This document shows, piece after piece, positions 46,372 through 56,000 of a stretch of DNA of 64,000 nt. How positions within the stretch are numbered: the first letter of the stretch is position 1; each line of letters starts with the position of its first letter. The stretch lies in contig NZ_CAJXYK010000008.1 of assembly GCF_913063425.1 (NCBI RefSeq), positions 91,665 through 155,664 of the forward strand, written 5' to 3'. Source of the stretch: an uncultured Thiohalocapsa sp. (GTDB taxonomy: Bacteria; Pseudomonadota; Gammaproteobacteria; Chromatiales; Chromatiaceae). The translations under genes were made by a program, and so were the position numbers. The notes below the pieces were generated by a model that did not search any database, was not told where the DNA came from, and was given only the letters and a program-made list of their open reading frames with translations.

Positions 46372-47916
46372 ATGGCTGTCCTGAACCGCAAGACCGTGCA
46401 GAAGATCTCGCGCGGACTGCGCTCGCGTTATCCCCTGTTCTACGTCCTCGGTTGGGAAGAGGAGCGCATCGAGCGGCTGCTGCGCTCGGTGGCCAAGAGC
46501 TATTACAACGGCGCCGGTGAGCTCATCGTCTGGAGCGCGAACGACGGCTTCCACGCCGGCGACGGCGACCCCTCAGGTACGGCCCTCGCCGCGGTGGCGG
46601 ATGCCGGCGGCAACGCGGACCTGCGCGACCCCATCGCCGCACTGCGCGCCATCGCCGGGTCCGAGCGCCCGGCCATGTACCTGATGAAGGACCTGCCGGT
46701 GTGGTTCGAGGCCAATCCGGCCCTGGTGCGCGCCGTGCGGGACCTGTACTACCGCCTCAAGCAGCGCAGCATTCATGTCTTCCTGAGCTATCCGCAGCTC
46801 ATCCTGCCGGAGATTCTCAAGAAAGAGCTTTTCCTCATCGAGATGGACCTGCCGTCCGAGGAAGAGATCGTCGACACCCTGGCCGGCGCACCCAACGTCG
46901 GCGACACGCCGCGCGAGCACCTGTACCGGTTCGCCGCGGCCATGCGCGGACTGTCCCTGAACGAGGTCATGCACCTGCAGGCGCGCCTGTTCCGCGGCGA
47001 GGGCGCGGACCTGGATGCGACGTTGGCCGAGATCCAGGAAGAGAAATCCCAGCTGCTGCGCAAGGAGAGCTGCCTGCGCTTCTATCCACCCCAGCGCAAC
47101 CTGAACGACGTGGGCGGCCTGGAGAACCTCAAGGAATGGGTGGTCAAGCGCGCGGATCTGTTCTCGGAGAAGGCCTACGAGGCGGGCATTCCCCTGCCCC
47201 GGGGCGTGCTCTTCATGGGCGTCTCAGGCTGCGGCAAGAGCATGGCCGCCAAGGCCATCGCCGCCGCCTGGCAGCTGCCGTTGGTGCGCATGGACATGAG
47301 CCTGGTGCTGTCCGGCAGCTTCGGCACGGCGGAGTACGCGTTCGAGCAGGCCACGCGCATGGCGGAGGAAGTCGCCCCCATCGTGCTCTGGGTGGATGAG
47401 ATCGAGAACGCCTTCGGCTACGACGAGCACGGCGGCGGCGGTGCCCATGGCGCCGGCAATGTGAACATCTTCTCGAGCTTCCTCACCTGGCTGCAGGAGA
47501 AGGACCCCCGCGTCTTCGTCGCCGCCACCGCCAACCGCATCCAGGCCCTGCCGGCGGAGCTGATGCGCAAGGGGCGCTTCGACCAGCTCTTCTTCCTGGA
47601 CCTGCCGCACAAGGAGGAGCGCCGCGAGATCTTCCGCATCCACATCCAGGCCAACGGCGGCAATCCGGACGACTTCAACCTGGGCTATCTCGCCGCCAGC
47701 ACCAAGGAGTGGAGCGGTGCCGAGATCGAGCAGGCGGTGAAGTCCGCCCGCATCGATGCCTATCAGGAGGACCGCCCCTTCACCGAGCGGGACGTGGTGA
47801 ACAACATCGTCGCCATCATTCCCCTCTCACGGACCATGGTGGAGCAGATCAAGGCCATCAAAGACTGGTGCTTCAAGCGGGCCATCACCGCCTCCAAGCC
47901 GGCGCCGAAGGAATGA
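46372..47916 (+). CDS. Ycf46-like AAA ATPase
   Basis: A 514-residue AAA protein resembling chloroplast/cyanobacterial Ycf46. The N-terminal ~230 residues ([52 protein letters not shown]) are characteristic of the family. The AAA module has Walker A GVSGCGKS (283-290), Walker [13 protein letters not shown] and the arginine-containing [31 protein letters not shown] opens the module. In cyanobacteria, Ycf46 has been linked to CO2-uptake and photosynthesis regulation; its role in a proteobacterium is unknown. The gene is alone. No Cdc48-type second AAA repeat is present. Confidence 0.85.
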   Translation: MAVLNRKTVQKISRGLRSRYPLFYVLGWEEERIERLLRSVAKSYYNGAGELIVWSANDGFHAGDGDPSGTALAAVADAGGNADLRDPIAALRAIAGSERPAMYLMKDLPVWFEANPALVRAVRDLYYRLKQRSIHVFLSYPQLILPEILKKELFLIEMDLPSEEEIVDTLAGAPNVGDTPREHLYRFAAAMRGLSLNEVMHLQARLFRGEGADLDATLAEIQEEKSQLLRKESCLRFYPPQRNLNDVGGLENLKEWVVKRADLFSEKAYEAGIPLPRGVLFMGVSGCGKSMAAKAIAAAWQLPLVRMDMSLVLSGSFGTAEYAFEQATRMAEEVAPIVLWVDEIENAFGYDEHGGGGAHGAGNVNIFSSFLTWLQEKDPRVFVAATANRIQALPAELMRKGRFDQLFFLDLPHKEERREIFRIHIQANGGNPDDFNLGYLAASTKEWSGAEIEQAVKSARIDAYQEDRPFTERDVVNNIVAIIPLSRTMVEQIKAIKDWCFKRAITASKPAPKE

Positions 47917-48048
47917 AAGCGCCGGACCGGCCGCGCCCGGATGCTGTGTCCGCGGCGCTGCCGGTCCCGGCGCCCAGCTCCGGGTCAAGTCGACTGGCGC
48001 CGACCGCAACGGCCGGCGCGCAACGTCGCGCTCAGGCCGATGGCCCCA

Positions 48049-48801
48049 TCAGACCGTTGCGGCCCTGCGCCGACGCAGACCCACGCCCAGCAGGCCCGCA
48101 GCCACCAGCACCAGGGTTCCAGGTACCGGCACTTGGGGGATCGAGCTGGCCTCGATCTCGATCTTCTCGCGCACGGCTCGCTCGAAATCGTCGAAGGATG
48201 CGGCCGGCACCACGATGCCGTCCGAGGTGACGACGTTGTTGGCGTAGAAGGTGGCGATGGACGAGCTGCCGATGGCCAGACCGTTGACGACCACGCCGGC
48301 TGCTTCGGCGGCGTCCCGGGCCGCCTGCGTGGAGAACGCGCTGCTGGCCCCGTCGCCCGAGACATCCATGATCAGGTTGGTCGTCATCGGGCCGTCGATG
48401 CCCGTCAGCAAACCCAATGCCTTGTTCATACCCGCGGGGATATTGGTGCCGCCGGTACCCGGCCGCCCGAATGCATCCAGGGTCTGTGCAAAGGCATCGA
48501 TGGCCGCCGCCGAATCCAGGATCTGGAAGGCATCCAGGGACGTCGTCAGGGCCCCACTGGCAAAGAACACGGCGTTCACCGCCACTGCGCCGTTCTGACC
48601 GGACAAGAGCTTCGACTGGATGCCTGAGTCCCGAAACGCCTGGGCGTAACCATCCATCTGCAGCGTATATTCGGACGAGCTGATGCTGCCTGAAACATCA
48701 ATGACGAGGGAGAGGCCCAGATCCACCGGGATGAGGCTCGCGTGAGCGCTCCCCAATCCAAAGACCAACGGCAGTGCGGCGAGTGCGCGAAAAGCTTTCA
48801 T
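48049..48801 (-). CDS. Exported DUF1194 (vWA-like) protein with PEP-CTERM sorting signal
   Basis: A 250-residue protein with an N-terminal signal peptide (MKAFRALAALPLVFGLGSAH), a DUF1194/von Willebrand A-like domain (LSLVIDVSGSISSSEYTLQM, a MIDAS DxSxS; ALGLLTGIDGPMTTNLIMDV) and a C-terminal PEP-CTERM tail: VPVPGTLVLVAAGLLGVGLR followed by RRR. That tail (Val-Pro-x-Pro, hydrophobic helix, basic cluster) is recognised by exosortase, so the cell should encode one elsewhere. AGAGGA is upstream of ATG 48801. A sigma-54-type promoter lies ~90 bases upstream. The role is surface or biofilm-related by analogy. Confidence 0.88.
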   Translation of the reverse strand: MKAFRALAALPLVFGLGSAHASLIPVDLGLSLVIDVSGSISSSEYTLQMDGYAQAFRDSGIQSKLLSGQNGAVAVNAVFFASGALTTSLDAFQILDSAAAIDAFAQTLDAFGRPGTGGTNIPAGMNKALGLLTGIDGPMTTNLIMDVSGDGASSAFSTQAARDAAEAAGVVVNGLAIGSSSIATFYANNVVTSDGIVVPAASFDDFERAVREKIEIEASSIPQVPVPGTLVLVAAGLLGVGLRRRRAATV

Positions 48802-49613
48802 GATGAGATCCTCTGAAACGAATAACGACTCTGCGACAGCCGGACAACACAGTGGCGCATTGCCTGGAGCATTGCCGCGACAGCCTTAAAGCACAGCGCA
48901 TGCCAGTTAATGTTTTTCCTTTTTATACAGTGTCTTATGAGAGTTTTCCGGCAATTGAAGGTGCGGTGTACAAAGAATGTGTAAAGGCGATTACACGATT
49001 CGTATAACCCCTTCACAATGATCTATTTGATTGAATAGGGGCACGCTGCATTCAGTCGTCGAGAAAAGCTTATCCAGACATCAGGGTTTCTACCTATTAT
49101 TTCTGTCTGTTCCGTTTTGCTGCGGCCTCATGTGGACTCTGTCGGCCTTATCGGGAAGACTGCTCTCATGCAGATCGGAGCTGTGCCCGCCCGGACACCG
49201 CAGCTGCGGGACTGACGGTCGCGCAAGGGCTTGACAAGCACGGATTCCTAACAGGCAGCAGTACCCGCCGCGTCCAGGCGAAACGCGAAGCAGGACTCGA
49301 CGGGCAGCTGTAAAGAAAGCTGACACCCGAGGGTGCGCCGGCAGCGGGACGCCAGGGCCGCGGGTGTGGCCGGATCACCGCAACGCCGGAGGGCCACCGT
49401 CGCAGGCGTGCGTGGGAATGCGCGGCGCAGCCTGGAAAGCCAGCTGCGGGGAGCCAGGACATGATTTGCTGAGGCGCTCAGCAGCGCCGGATGGACGCGA
49501 GAAGCACGGCTCGATTGGACGCCGCAAGTCCGGGCTGGCGGCAGCGGTGAACGCCGCCCCGACAGCGCATTCCAGCGGGCCCGGCACGCCTCGGTCGGCG
49601 CTGCCGGCGACGC
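48802..49613. other. 812-base gap upstream of PEP-CTERM gene
   Basis: This is the longest gap in the core block. The part next to the PEP-CTERM gene (48802-49030) is AT-rich for this genome and holds the sigma-54-like site. The part beyond (49031-49613) is GC-rich with no protein-like frame that I trust; a TTG-initiated 67-codon frame at 49031 has a hydrophobic stretch but no ribosome-binding site. No RNA gene was recognised. Confidence 0.45.
48890..48905 (-). promoter_or_regulatory. Sigma-54 (-24/-12) promoter for PEP-CTERM gene
   Basis: Minus strand TGGCAT GCGCT GTGCT has GG and GC dinucleotides at the exact spacing of -24/-12 promoters (consensus TGGCAC-N5-TTGCA). Transcription would start near 48880, giving a ~78-base leader. 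PEP-CTERM genes in other Proteobacteria are known to be driven by sigma-54 with the PrsK/PrsR system, which makes the match more believable. No activator site was sought successfully. Confidence 0.5.
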
Positions 49614-50615
49614 TCAGCGGAGACCTTCCTGCTCCAGCTGCTTGCGCAGCACCTCGATCTGCACGTCGAGGTCCATGACATCGGCGCGGCGCAGGCGCTC
49701 GCGCTGGCGGTGGAACTGCTCCTCGATGGTGATGAGCACGTTGCGGAAGCTCTGGGTGAGCTCAGGGCTGTCGCTGTGGCGGTGGGTGCGCACATAGCCG
49801 TCGGAGACCTGCTCGGCACCCTCCAGAAACACGGTCAGGAAGCGCCGCGCACGGCGCAGGTCCGACGGCCGCTCGGCGATCTGCGCGAGCATGCCGCGGC
49901 CCTCGGCGGCGATGCGCCCGAGCCGGGCCTCCAGCTCCGGGTTGCCGACGGCGCGTGCCGCCTGCTCGATGGTGATGAGCCGCTGCTCGGCCTCCGCCAG
50001 GGCCTCCGCAACCTGGCGCGACTCGCGGTCACCGGTGCCCAGCTTCTCTCCCGCCAACAGGGGCTCGAAGCGGTAGATGAGGTGGAATGCCAGCGCCGCC
50101 AGTGCGCCGAAGGCGAGTCCCACCGGCAGCGAGTGCCCCACCCCCAGCACAGCGGCAAGGGTGACGCCGGCGGCCACCGCGAGCCCGCCCAGGTTCCTGC
50201 GCGACAGCCGCAGCCGCCGGGAGAAGCGCCGCTCCAGCGCGCCCGGGTCGTCCGCACTGCCGCGGGTGAGCACCGCCCCGAGGGCAATCAGCCCCCAGCC
50301 CAGGGCATCGCCGATGAAGCCGCCGAAGCGCCCGGCGGCCAGCGCCATCACCGCCGACAGCAGCAGGGGTGCGGACAGGAGCCACAGGCCGAAGACGCCC
50401 GGGCGCCGGCGACGGGACATTGCATGGCGCTGCGGGGCGGCGGCCGCCTTGCGTGCCCGGGCAGGCAGCGTGCCCATGGGGCGGGCGGCCGGCAGGTTCA
50501 GGTGCAGGTCCAGATCCGAGACCTTGTCCAACAGCCGCCCGAGATCCCGGGTCCGGGTGGGGGCGCCCTTCGGCTGCCCGGCGCCGTCCGGGCGTTCATC
50601 AGGCTCCCCGCTCAT
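49614..50615 (-). CDS. XpaC-like (5-bromo-4-chloroindolyl phosphate hydrolysis) family protein
   Basis: A 333-residue protein with a charged N-terminal region (~1-75), two or more membrane segments (~75-175: GVFGLWLLSAPLLLSAVMAL; VAAGVTLAAVLGVGHSLPVG; LAFGALAALAFHLIYRF) and a long helical C-terminus (AEAEQRLITIEQAARAVGNP, FLTVFLEGAEQVSDGYVRTH, EEQFHRQRERLRRADVMDLD) typical of XpaC-family proteins, which often travel with TelA-type tellurite/toxic-anion resistance genes. TelA is absent here. Its ATG overlaps the stop of the 51-residue gene (ATGA), as part of a TetR-led operon. Biochemical role unknown. Confidence 0.78.
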   Translation of the reverse strand: MSGEPDERPDGAGQPKGAPTRTRDLGRLLDKVSDLDLHLNLPAARPMGTLPARARKAAAAPQRHAMSRRRRPGVFGLWLLSAPLLLSAVMALAAGRFGGFIGDALGWGLIALGAVLTRGSADDPGALERRFSRRLRLSRRNLGGLAVAAGVTLAAVLGVGHSLPVGLAFGALAALAFHLIYRFEPLLAGEKLGTGDRESRQVAEALAEAEQRLITIEQAARAVGNPELEARLGRIAAEGRGMLAQIAERPSDLRRARRFLTVFLEGAEQVSDGYVRTHRHSDSPELTQSFRNVLITIEEQFHRQRERLRRADVMDLDVQIEVLRKQLEQEGLR

Positions 50616-50767
50616 AGGTAGAACAGCGACTGGCAGGACACCAGCCCCAGACTCAGGGTCATCAGGGACCAGCCCAGCACGCGGCTGCCGAGACGCGGTG
50701 ACGGCGGTGCCGCTTGGGTCAGGCCACTGCTGGAGGCCGTAGATGGGTACGCGGAGGTCTTGCTCAT
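50612..50767 (-). CDS. 51-residue hydrophobic small protein
   Basis: A short frame starting MSKTSAYPSTASSSGLTQAA with a C-terminal hydrophobic segment (VLGWSLMTLSLGLVSCQSLF followed by YL), hence a probable membrane-anchored small protein. It overlaps the stop of the TetR gene by four bases (ATGA) and its own stop overlaps the XpaC-like start by four bases (ATGA). Such paired overlaps strongly argue that it is translated. It is too short for family assignment, and no functional motif is seen. It may be a partner of the XpaC-like protein. Confidence 0.7.
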   Translation of the reverse strand: MSKTSAYPSTASSSGLTQAAPPSPRLGSRVLGWSLMTLSLGLVSCQSLFYL

Positions 50768-51432
50768 GAGCGCGATGATACGGCGTCCGCCGGGGGCTGC
50801 GCACCGTGCAGACGCACGAAGTCATCCACGGCGCTGGCCAGGTGGGCGGCGAGCTCCGCTTCCGGCACGCCGTCGATGAGGTTCAGCAGCAACCGCAGCT
50901 GGAAGCTGCCGAAGCACAGGTTCAGCAGCTGCCAGGCCGCCGCGCGGGTGTCGTGGCGGCGCAGCAGCCCGCGCCGCACCAGCTCCTCCAGGGCCGTTGC
51001 CACAGTGTGCTGGATGGCCGCGGGTCCGCTGTCGAAAAAGCGCGCGGCAATGCCCGGGTGGGCGCAGGCCTCGGCGATGACGAGCCGATGTGTGGCCACG
51101 ACTTCCGGGTCCAGGATCAGGTCCATGAAGCGCTGCACCAGGGTGCGCAGCACGGCCCGTGCGTCCTCGCCGGGCGGCACCGTGGCACCGTCGAAGCCAT
51201 AGCTTTCCACCTTGGCGCGGATGCAGTGCTGGAACAGGTCCTCCTTACCGGCGAAGTGCGAGTACAGCGTCTGCTTGGACACCCCGGCGGCGCGGGCCAC
51301 ACGCTCCATGCTCGTGCCCTGAAGCCCCTGCTCCAGAAACAGCGTGCTCGCCGCCTGCACGATGGCGGCGCGCTTCTCGGTGCTCTTGGGTCGGCCGCCA
51401 CGGCCGGCCGCCGCTGCGGGCTGCGCACTCAT
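50764..51432 (-). CDS. TetR/AcrR-family transcriptional regulator
   Basis: A 222-residue repressor-type protein. The N-terminal HTH (RAAIVQAASTLFLEQGLQGT, SMERVARAAGVSKQTLYSHF, AGKEDLFQHCI) is canonical TetR; the C-terminal ligand domain (~75-222) is of the AefR-like type (VLRTLVQRFMDLILDPEVVA, HRLVIAEACAHPGIAARFFD). It is divergent from the RND pump genes, whose promoter carries two matching palindromes, so it most likely represses the pump and itself. It heads a three-gene operon with the small protein and the XpaC-like gene. Confidence 0.92.
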   Translation of the reverse strand: MSAQPAAAAGRGGRPKSTEKRAAIVQAASTLFLEQGLQGTSMERVARAAGVSKQTLYSHFAGKEDLFQHCIRAKVESYGFDGATVPPGEDARAVLRTLVQRFMDLILDPEVVATHRLVIAEACAHPGIAARFFDSGPAAIQHTVATALEELVRRGLLRRHDTRAAAWQLLNLCFGSFQLRLLLNLIDGVPEAELAAHLASAVDDFVRLHGAQPPADAVSSRS

Positions 51433-51596
51433 GACGGGGCGCCCGGCATGCCATGGCGCTCACGCTTCCTGCCGGGCGCTGCGGCGCCGATGCCTGCCGG
51501 TCCGCAGGGTCCTGAGCCCCGGCGGATCAGCTCGACGCGCTGCGTGGGGGTGCCCAGGGATCTACTGCGGGAATCCTCGATCTGGGTAAAAATCAT

Positions 51597-51645
51597 ACTG
51601 GACGGTCCAGTTTGCTTGATCTATTATCGAACCATACGGTCCAGT
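51597..51645 (+). promoter_or_regulatory. RND operon promoter with two TetR operator copies
   Basis: ACTGGACGGTCCAGT (51597-51611) is a perfect 7-1-7 palindrome. A second copy, ACCATACGGTCCAGT (51631-51645), is identical at 12 of 15 positions, 34 bases downstream. Between them is TATTAT (51622-51627), preceded at 17 bases by TGGACG (51599-51604), so the first palindrome covers the -35 element and the second the start region. This is a classic repression layout for the divergent TetR gene, and inducer-dependent release is expected. Confidence 0.75.
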
Positions 51646-51670
51646 TTAGCTTCCACGCGGGGATTCCGCC

Positions 51671-53038
51671 ATGTCCGTCCGTTCCGCAAGGCCACAGGCT
51701 GCACAACCGCCGCATCCCGCCGTGCTTGGGCACGCAGCCGATGCGATGGCCCCGGCGCACCAACCCCTGCCGCCGGCTGCCCGGCCCAGGGCCATCGCAA
51801 GCGGCGCCGCAGTGCGGCTGAGACCCCGCGTCCTGGCGCTGCTGACGGCGGCACTGCTCGCAGGGGCCTTGCCCGCGGTGGACGCCGATCAGCCGCCGCC
51901 CGCCGGCCCGTCCGCCGCCCTGCTGGTGCCGGTCAGCCATGCCGTGCTGCAGGACGGCTTTGCCTCCGCCCGCATTTTCACCGGCCGCGTGGAGGCAAAG
52001 CGCCTGAGCCGTCTCGGCTTCGAGCGTGCCGGCCTGCTGGAGGAGGTGCTGGTGCGCGAAGGTGATACGGTCCCGGCCGGTACCGTGCTGGCGCGTCTCG
52101 ACCCCGCCCAGCTCGCCGCCCGCCGGGAGGAGCTCGCCGCTGCACTCGCCACCGCCGAGGCCGAGCTGGCGCTGGCGGAGGCGACGGCGGCGCGCTTCCG
52201 CGACTCGGTGCAGGACGGCGCCGTCACCCGCCAGGCGCTGGACGAGGCCGTGGAGGGGGCGCGGGCGGCGGCAGCGCGGGTGCGGCTGGCCCGTGCGCGC
52301 ATCGCCACGGTGGATGTGGATCTGGACAAGAGCGCCCTGACGGCCCCCTTCGACGGCATCGTCACGGACCGGCTCGCGGACGAAGGGGAAGTGCTCGCCG
52401 CCGGCACGCCGGTGCTGGCGCTGCAGGAGCAGGCGCCGCCGGAGATCCGCATCGGCGTCGCAGGCCCCCTGACGCATCGGCTGACGCCGGGGGAGACCTA
52501 CAGCCTCGGGCTCGGTAACGGGCAGATCCAGGCCCGGCTGCGCACCGTGCTGCCGCGGCGCACCGCCACCAGCCGTACCGTGGATGCCCTGTTCGACCCA
52601 CTGTTCGACCCGGTGGATGCCGCTCACTGGCCGAGGCCGGGGGAGCTGGTGCGCCTGACCCTGTCGGAAGAGGTCGCAGAGCCCGGCCTCTGGCTGCCCC
52701 TCGCCGCCCTCAGCAGCGGCGAGCGCGGCCTCTGGCAGGCACTGGTGGCGGTGCCGGCGGACACCAACTCCGATGCCGGCCGCGGCGCCGGCCTGGGCGC
52801 GAGCCATCGGCTGGAGCCGCGCCCGGTGCAGGTGCTGGAGCTGCGCGACGAGCATGCCTATGTGAGCGGCCCCATCGCCGCCGGCGAGCCCGTGGTCACC
52901 GGGGGGCTGCAGCGCGTCGTCGCGGGCCAGCTGGTGAGAATCACACCGACCGCGGACAGTACGCCGCCGGACGCTCAGGTCGCCCAGGGAACGCCGGATG
53001 ACGCACGTCTGGCGGACAGGCGCCCGGAGGCGCGCTGA
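51671..53038 (+). CDS. RND efflux periplasmic adaptor (membrane fusion protein)
   Basis: A 455-residue adaptor. A long N-terminal tail (~1-70) contains a hydrophobic segment (VLALLTAALLAGALPAVDAD), probably the export signal. The lipoyl-like/barrel-sandwich region (VEAKRLSRLGFERAGLLEEV, LVREGDTVPAGTVLARLDPA), a helical hairpin (ELAAALATAEAELALAEATA ... AARVRLARARIATVDVDLDK) and SALTAPFDGIVTDRLADEGE follow. ATG 51671 is the start. The stop is one base before the RND permease start, so the genes are coupled. No outer-membrane channel gene is present, and TolC or a distant partner is presumed. Confidence 0.9.
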   Translation: MSVRSARPQAAQPPHPAVLGHAADAMAPAHQPLPPAARPRAIASGAAVRLRPRVLALLTAALLAGALPAVDADQPPPAGPSAALLVPVSHAVLQDGFASARIFTGRVEAKRLSRLGFERAGLLEEVLVREGDTVPAGTVLARLDPAQLAARREELAAALATAEAELALAEATAARFRDSVQDGAVTRQALDEAVEGARAAAARVRLARARIATVDVDLDKSALTAPFDGIVTDRLADEGEVLAAGTPVLALQEQAPPEIRIGVAGPLTHRLTPGETYSLGLGNGQIQARLRTVLPRRTATSRTVDALFDPLFDPVDAAHWPRPGELVRLTLSEEVAEPGLWLPLAALSSGERGLWQALVAVPADTNSDAGRGAGLGASHRLEPRPVQVLELRDEHAYVSGPIAAGEPVVTGGLQRVVAGQLVRITPTADSTPPDAQVAQGTPDDARLADRRPEAR

Positions 53039-53039
53039 C

Positions 53040-56000
53040 ATGGCACTCCCGGCGACCCAACTCCTGCGCAACCGCCACCTGCTGCTGCTCGTCATTGCGC
53101 TGGTGCTGCTGGCGGGCTGGTCCGCGTGGCAAAGCCTGCCGCGCATCGAAGACCCGCGCATCGCCAACCGCGCCGCGGCGGTCATCACCCTGCTGCCGGG
53201 CGCCACGGCGGAACGGGTGGAGGCCCTGGTCACCACCAAGCTGGAGGACGCCCTGCGCGAGGTGGCGGAGGTGAAGACGATTCGCTCCAGCTCCCGCGGC
53301 GGCATCTCCTTCATCGCCGTGGAGCTGGACGACGCCGTGACCCGCGCGGACAACGAGCGCATCTTCTCAGAGCTGCGGGACAAGCTCGCCGAGGCCGAGG
53401 GCGAGCTGCCGCCGGCGGCGTCCAAACCCATCCTGGACACCAAGCGCGGCGCCGTCGCCTACTCCCTCGTCATCGCAGTGCGCTGGGACGCCGGCGGCAC
53501 AGCGCCGCTCGGCATCCTGGAGCGGCTGTCCGAGGGCCTCGCCGAGCGCCTGCGCAACCTGCCGGGCACCGAGCAGGTGGTGCGCTTCGGCGCCGTGGAC
53601 GAGGAGATCCGGGTGAGCGTGGACCCGGCGGAGCTGGCGGCACTCGGGCTTACCATCGACGCCGTCGCCGCCCGCCTTGCCCAGGCGGACGTCAAGGACC
53701 CGGCGGGTGCCCTGCACGCCGATGCCCATCGGCTGCGCCTGACGGTGGACGGCGAGCTGGACGCCGCGCACCGCATCGCCGCCGTGCCGCTGGTGAGCGC
53801 GGACGACGGCGTGGTCGCGCTGGGCGACATCGCGCAAGTTCGCCGCGGCTGGCGCGAGCCGGCCGCGGAGATGGCCTACGCCGACGGCCGCCGTGCCGTC
53901 CTGCTCGGCGTGCGCACCCGCGAGGCGGTGCACCTGGACGCCTGGACCGAGGCGGCGCGGGCCCTGGTGCAGCAGGAAGGCGCCCGGCTCGGCGGCGGTC
54001 TCGACCTGGCCGTGCTCTTCGACCAGAGCCGCTACACCGACACGCGCCTGACGGAGCTGGGCGGCAACCTGCTCGCCGGCGCCGCCGTGGTGATGCTGGT
54101 GGTGCTGGTGCTGATGGGCCTTCGCGCCGCGCTCATCGTCGGCGCCGCCCTGCCCCTGTCCGCGGCCATAACGCTGTTCGGGCTGGACCTCGCCGGCGCC
54201 CAGATCCACCAGATGACCATCTTCGGCATGATCATCGCCATCGGGCTGCTGATCGACAACGCCATCGTCATGACCGATGCGGTGCGCACCCGGCTCGCCG
54301 CCGGCACTGCACCGGCAGCGGCCGTGGACAGCGCCGTGCGCCACCTGGGCGTGCCGCTGGCGGCCTCCACGCTCACCACCATCCTGGGCTTCATGCCCAT
54401 CTTTCTGCTGCCGGGCAACATCGGCGACTTCGTCGGCCCCATTGCCATCGCCGTGATCCTGGCCCTCGCCGCCTCCTTCCTGCTGGCCCTCACCGTGATC
54501 CCGGCGCTGGCGGCCCTGGCGGCGGCGCCCGCCGGCGGTGGCTGGTGGCAGCACGGGCTGTCCAGCGCCCTGCTCGGCCGCGCCTACGGCGCGCTCCTGT
54601 CGGGCGCCTTCCGGCGGCCGCTGCTCGCCGCCGCCGCCTGCCTGGTGCTGCCGGTGGCGGGCTTCGTCGCCACCGGGCAGCTGGGGCTCCAGTTCTTCCC
54701 GCCGGCAGAACGGGATCAGTTCGAGGTGCAGGTGTGGGCGCCGACGGACGCCGCGGTGACCTACACGGCGGACTCGGTGCTGGCGCTGGAGCAGGCCATC
54801 CGCGCCGCCGGCGACGTGCGCGGCCTGTTCTGGGTCGCCGGCGCCAGCTCGCCGCCCGTCTACTACAACCAACTGCGCGATCAGGACCACAATGCCGCCT
54901 ATGCCCGCGGCACCGTCACCGCCGGCAGCCCCGCGGAGGCGCGGCGGCTGGTGGCCGTGCTCCAGCGCACGCTGCCGGAGCGCTTCCCGGAGCTTCGCAT
55001 CGTCGTACGCAGCTTCGGCCAGGGGCCGCCCATCACCGCCCCGGTGGCGCTGCGCCTGGAGGGGCCGGACGTGGACGTGCTGCAGCGCCTGGGAGCACAA
55101 GTCCGCCGCGTGCTGCACCTGCTGCCGGAGGTCACCGAGACCCGCGCCGGCATCGGCCCGGACACCAAGACCCTGGCGCTGGCAGCCGACGAGCGTGATG
55201 CGGGCCTCGCGGGCCTGAGCCTGGGCAACCTCGCCGCCCAGTACCGCACGGCGCTGGAGGGCGCCGTCGGCGGCCGGGTGCTGGAGGACGTGCAGGACCT
55301 CCCGGTGCGGGTGCGCTACGCCGCCACGGACCGCGACGACCCGGCGACGCTGGCCACGCTGCCGCTGGTCTCGCCGCGGGCGCCGGGCGAGTGGATCCCG
55401 GCGGCGGCGCTGGGGGAGCTGCGCCTCGCCCCCGAGACCGCCGCCATCACCCGCCGCGACGGCGCGCGCGTGAGCACCATCGAGGCCTGGCTCGCCCCGG
55501 GCGCCCTGCCCATCGAGGTCACCGCCGCCGCACGCCGGCTGCTGGCGCGCGAGGGCTTTGAGCTGCCCCCGGGCTACCGCCTCGCCGTCGCCGGCGACAG
55601 CGAGCAGCAGAGCGAGGCCATCGGCCAGCTGCTGGCCTATGCCCCCCTGCTGGGCGCCCTGATGCTGGCCACCCTGGTGCTCGCCTTCCGCAGCTTCACC
55701 CTCGCCGGCATCGTCGCCGGCATCGGCGCCCTCTCCGTCGGGCTCGGCATGCTCTCGCTCTGGGCCGGCGGCTGGCCGCTCGGCTTCAACCCCATCCTCG
55801 GCAGCGCCGGGCTGGTGGGCGTGGCCATCAACGCGAGCATCGTGGTACTCGCCGCGCTGCGCGCCGACCTGCGCGCCGCCGCCGGCGAGGTCCCGGCCAT
55901 GGTTACCGCCGTCACCGGCGCCACCCGGCACATCGTCGCCACCACCCTCACCACCGTCGGCGGCTTCCTGCCCCTGATCCTGTTCTCCGGCGGCGACTTC

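Noticed and set aside
49031..49234. A TTG-started 67-codon frame with a hydrophobic stretch in the large gap
   Set aside because: No ribosome-binding site, rare start and no similarity; cysteine-rich composition looks random.
51433..51595. Treating the region upstream of the TetR gene as a second palindromic operator
   Set aside because: No further match to the ACTGGAC-G-GTCCAGT palindrome exists there; only the two sites near the RND promoter are convincing.
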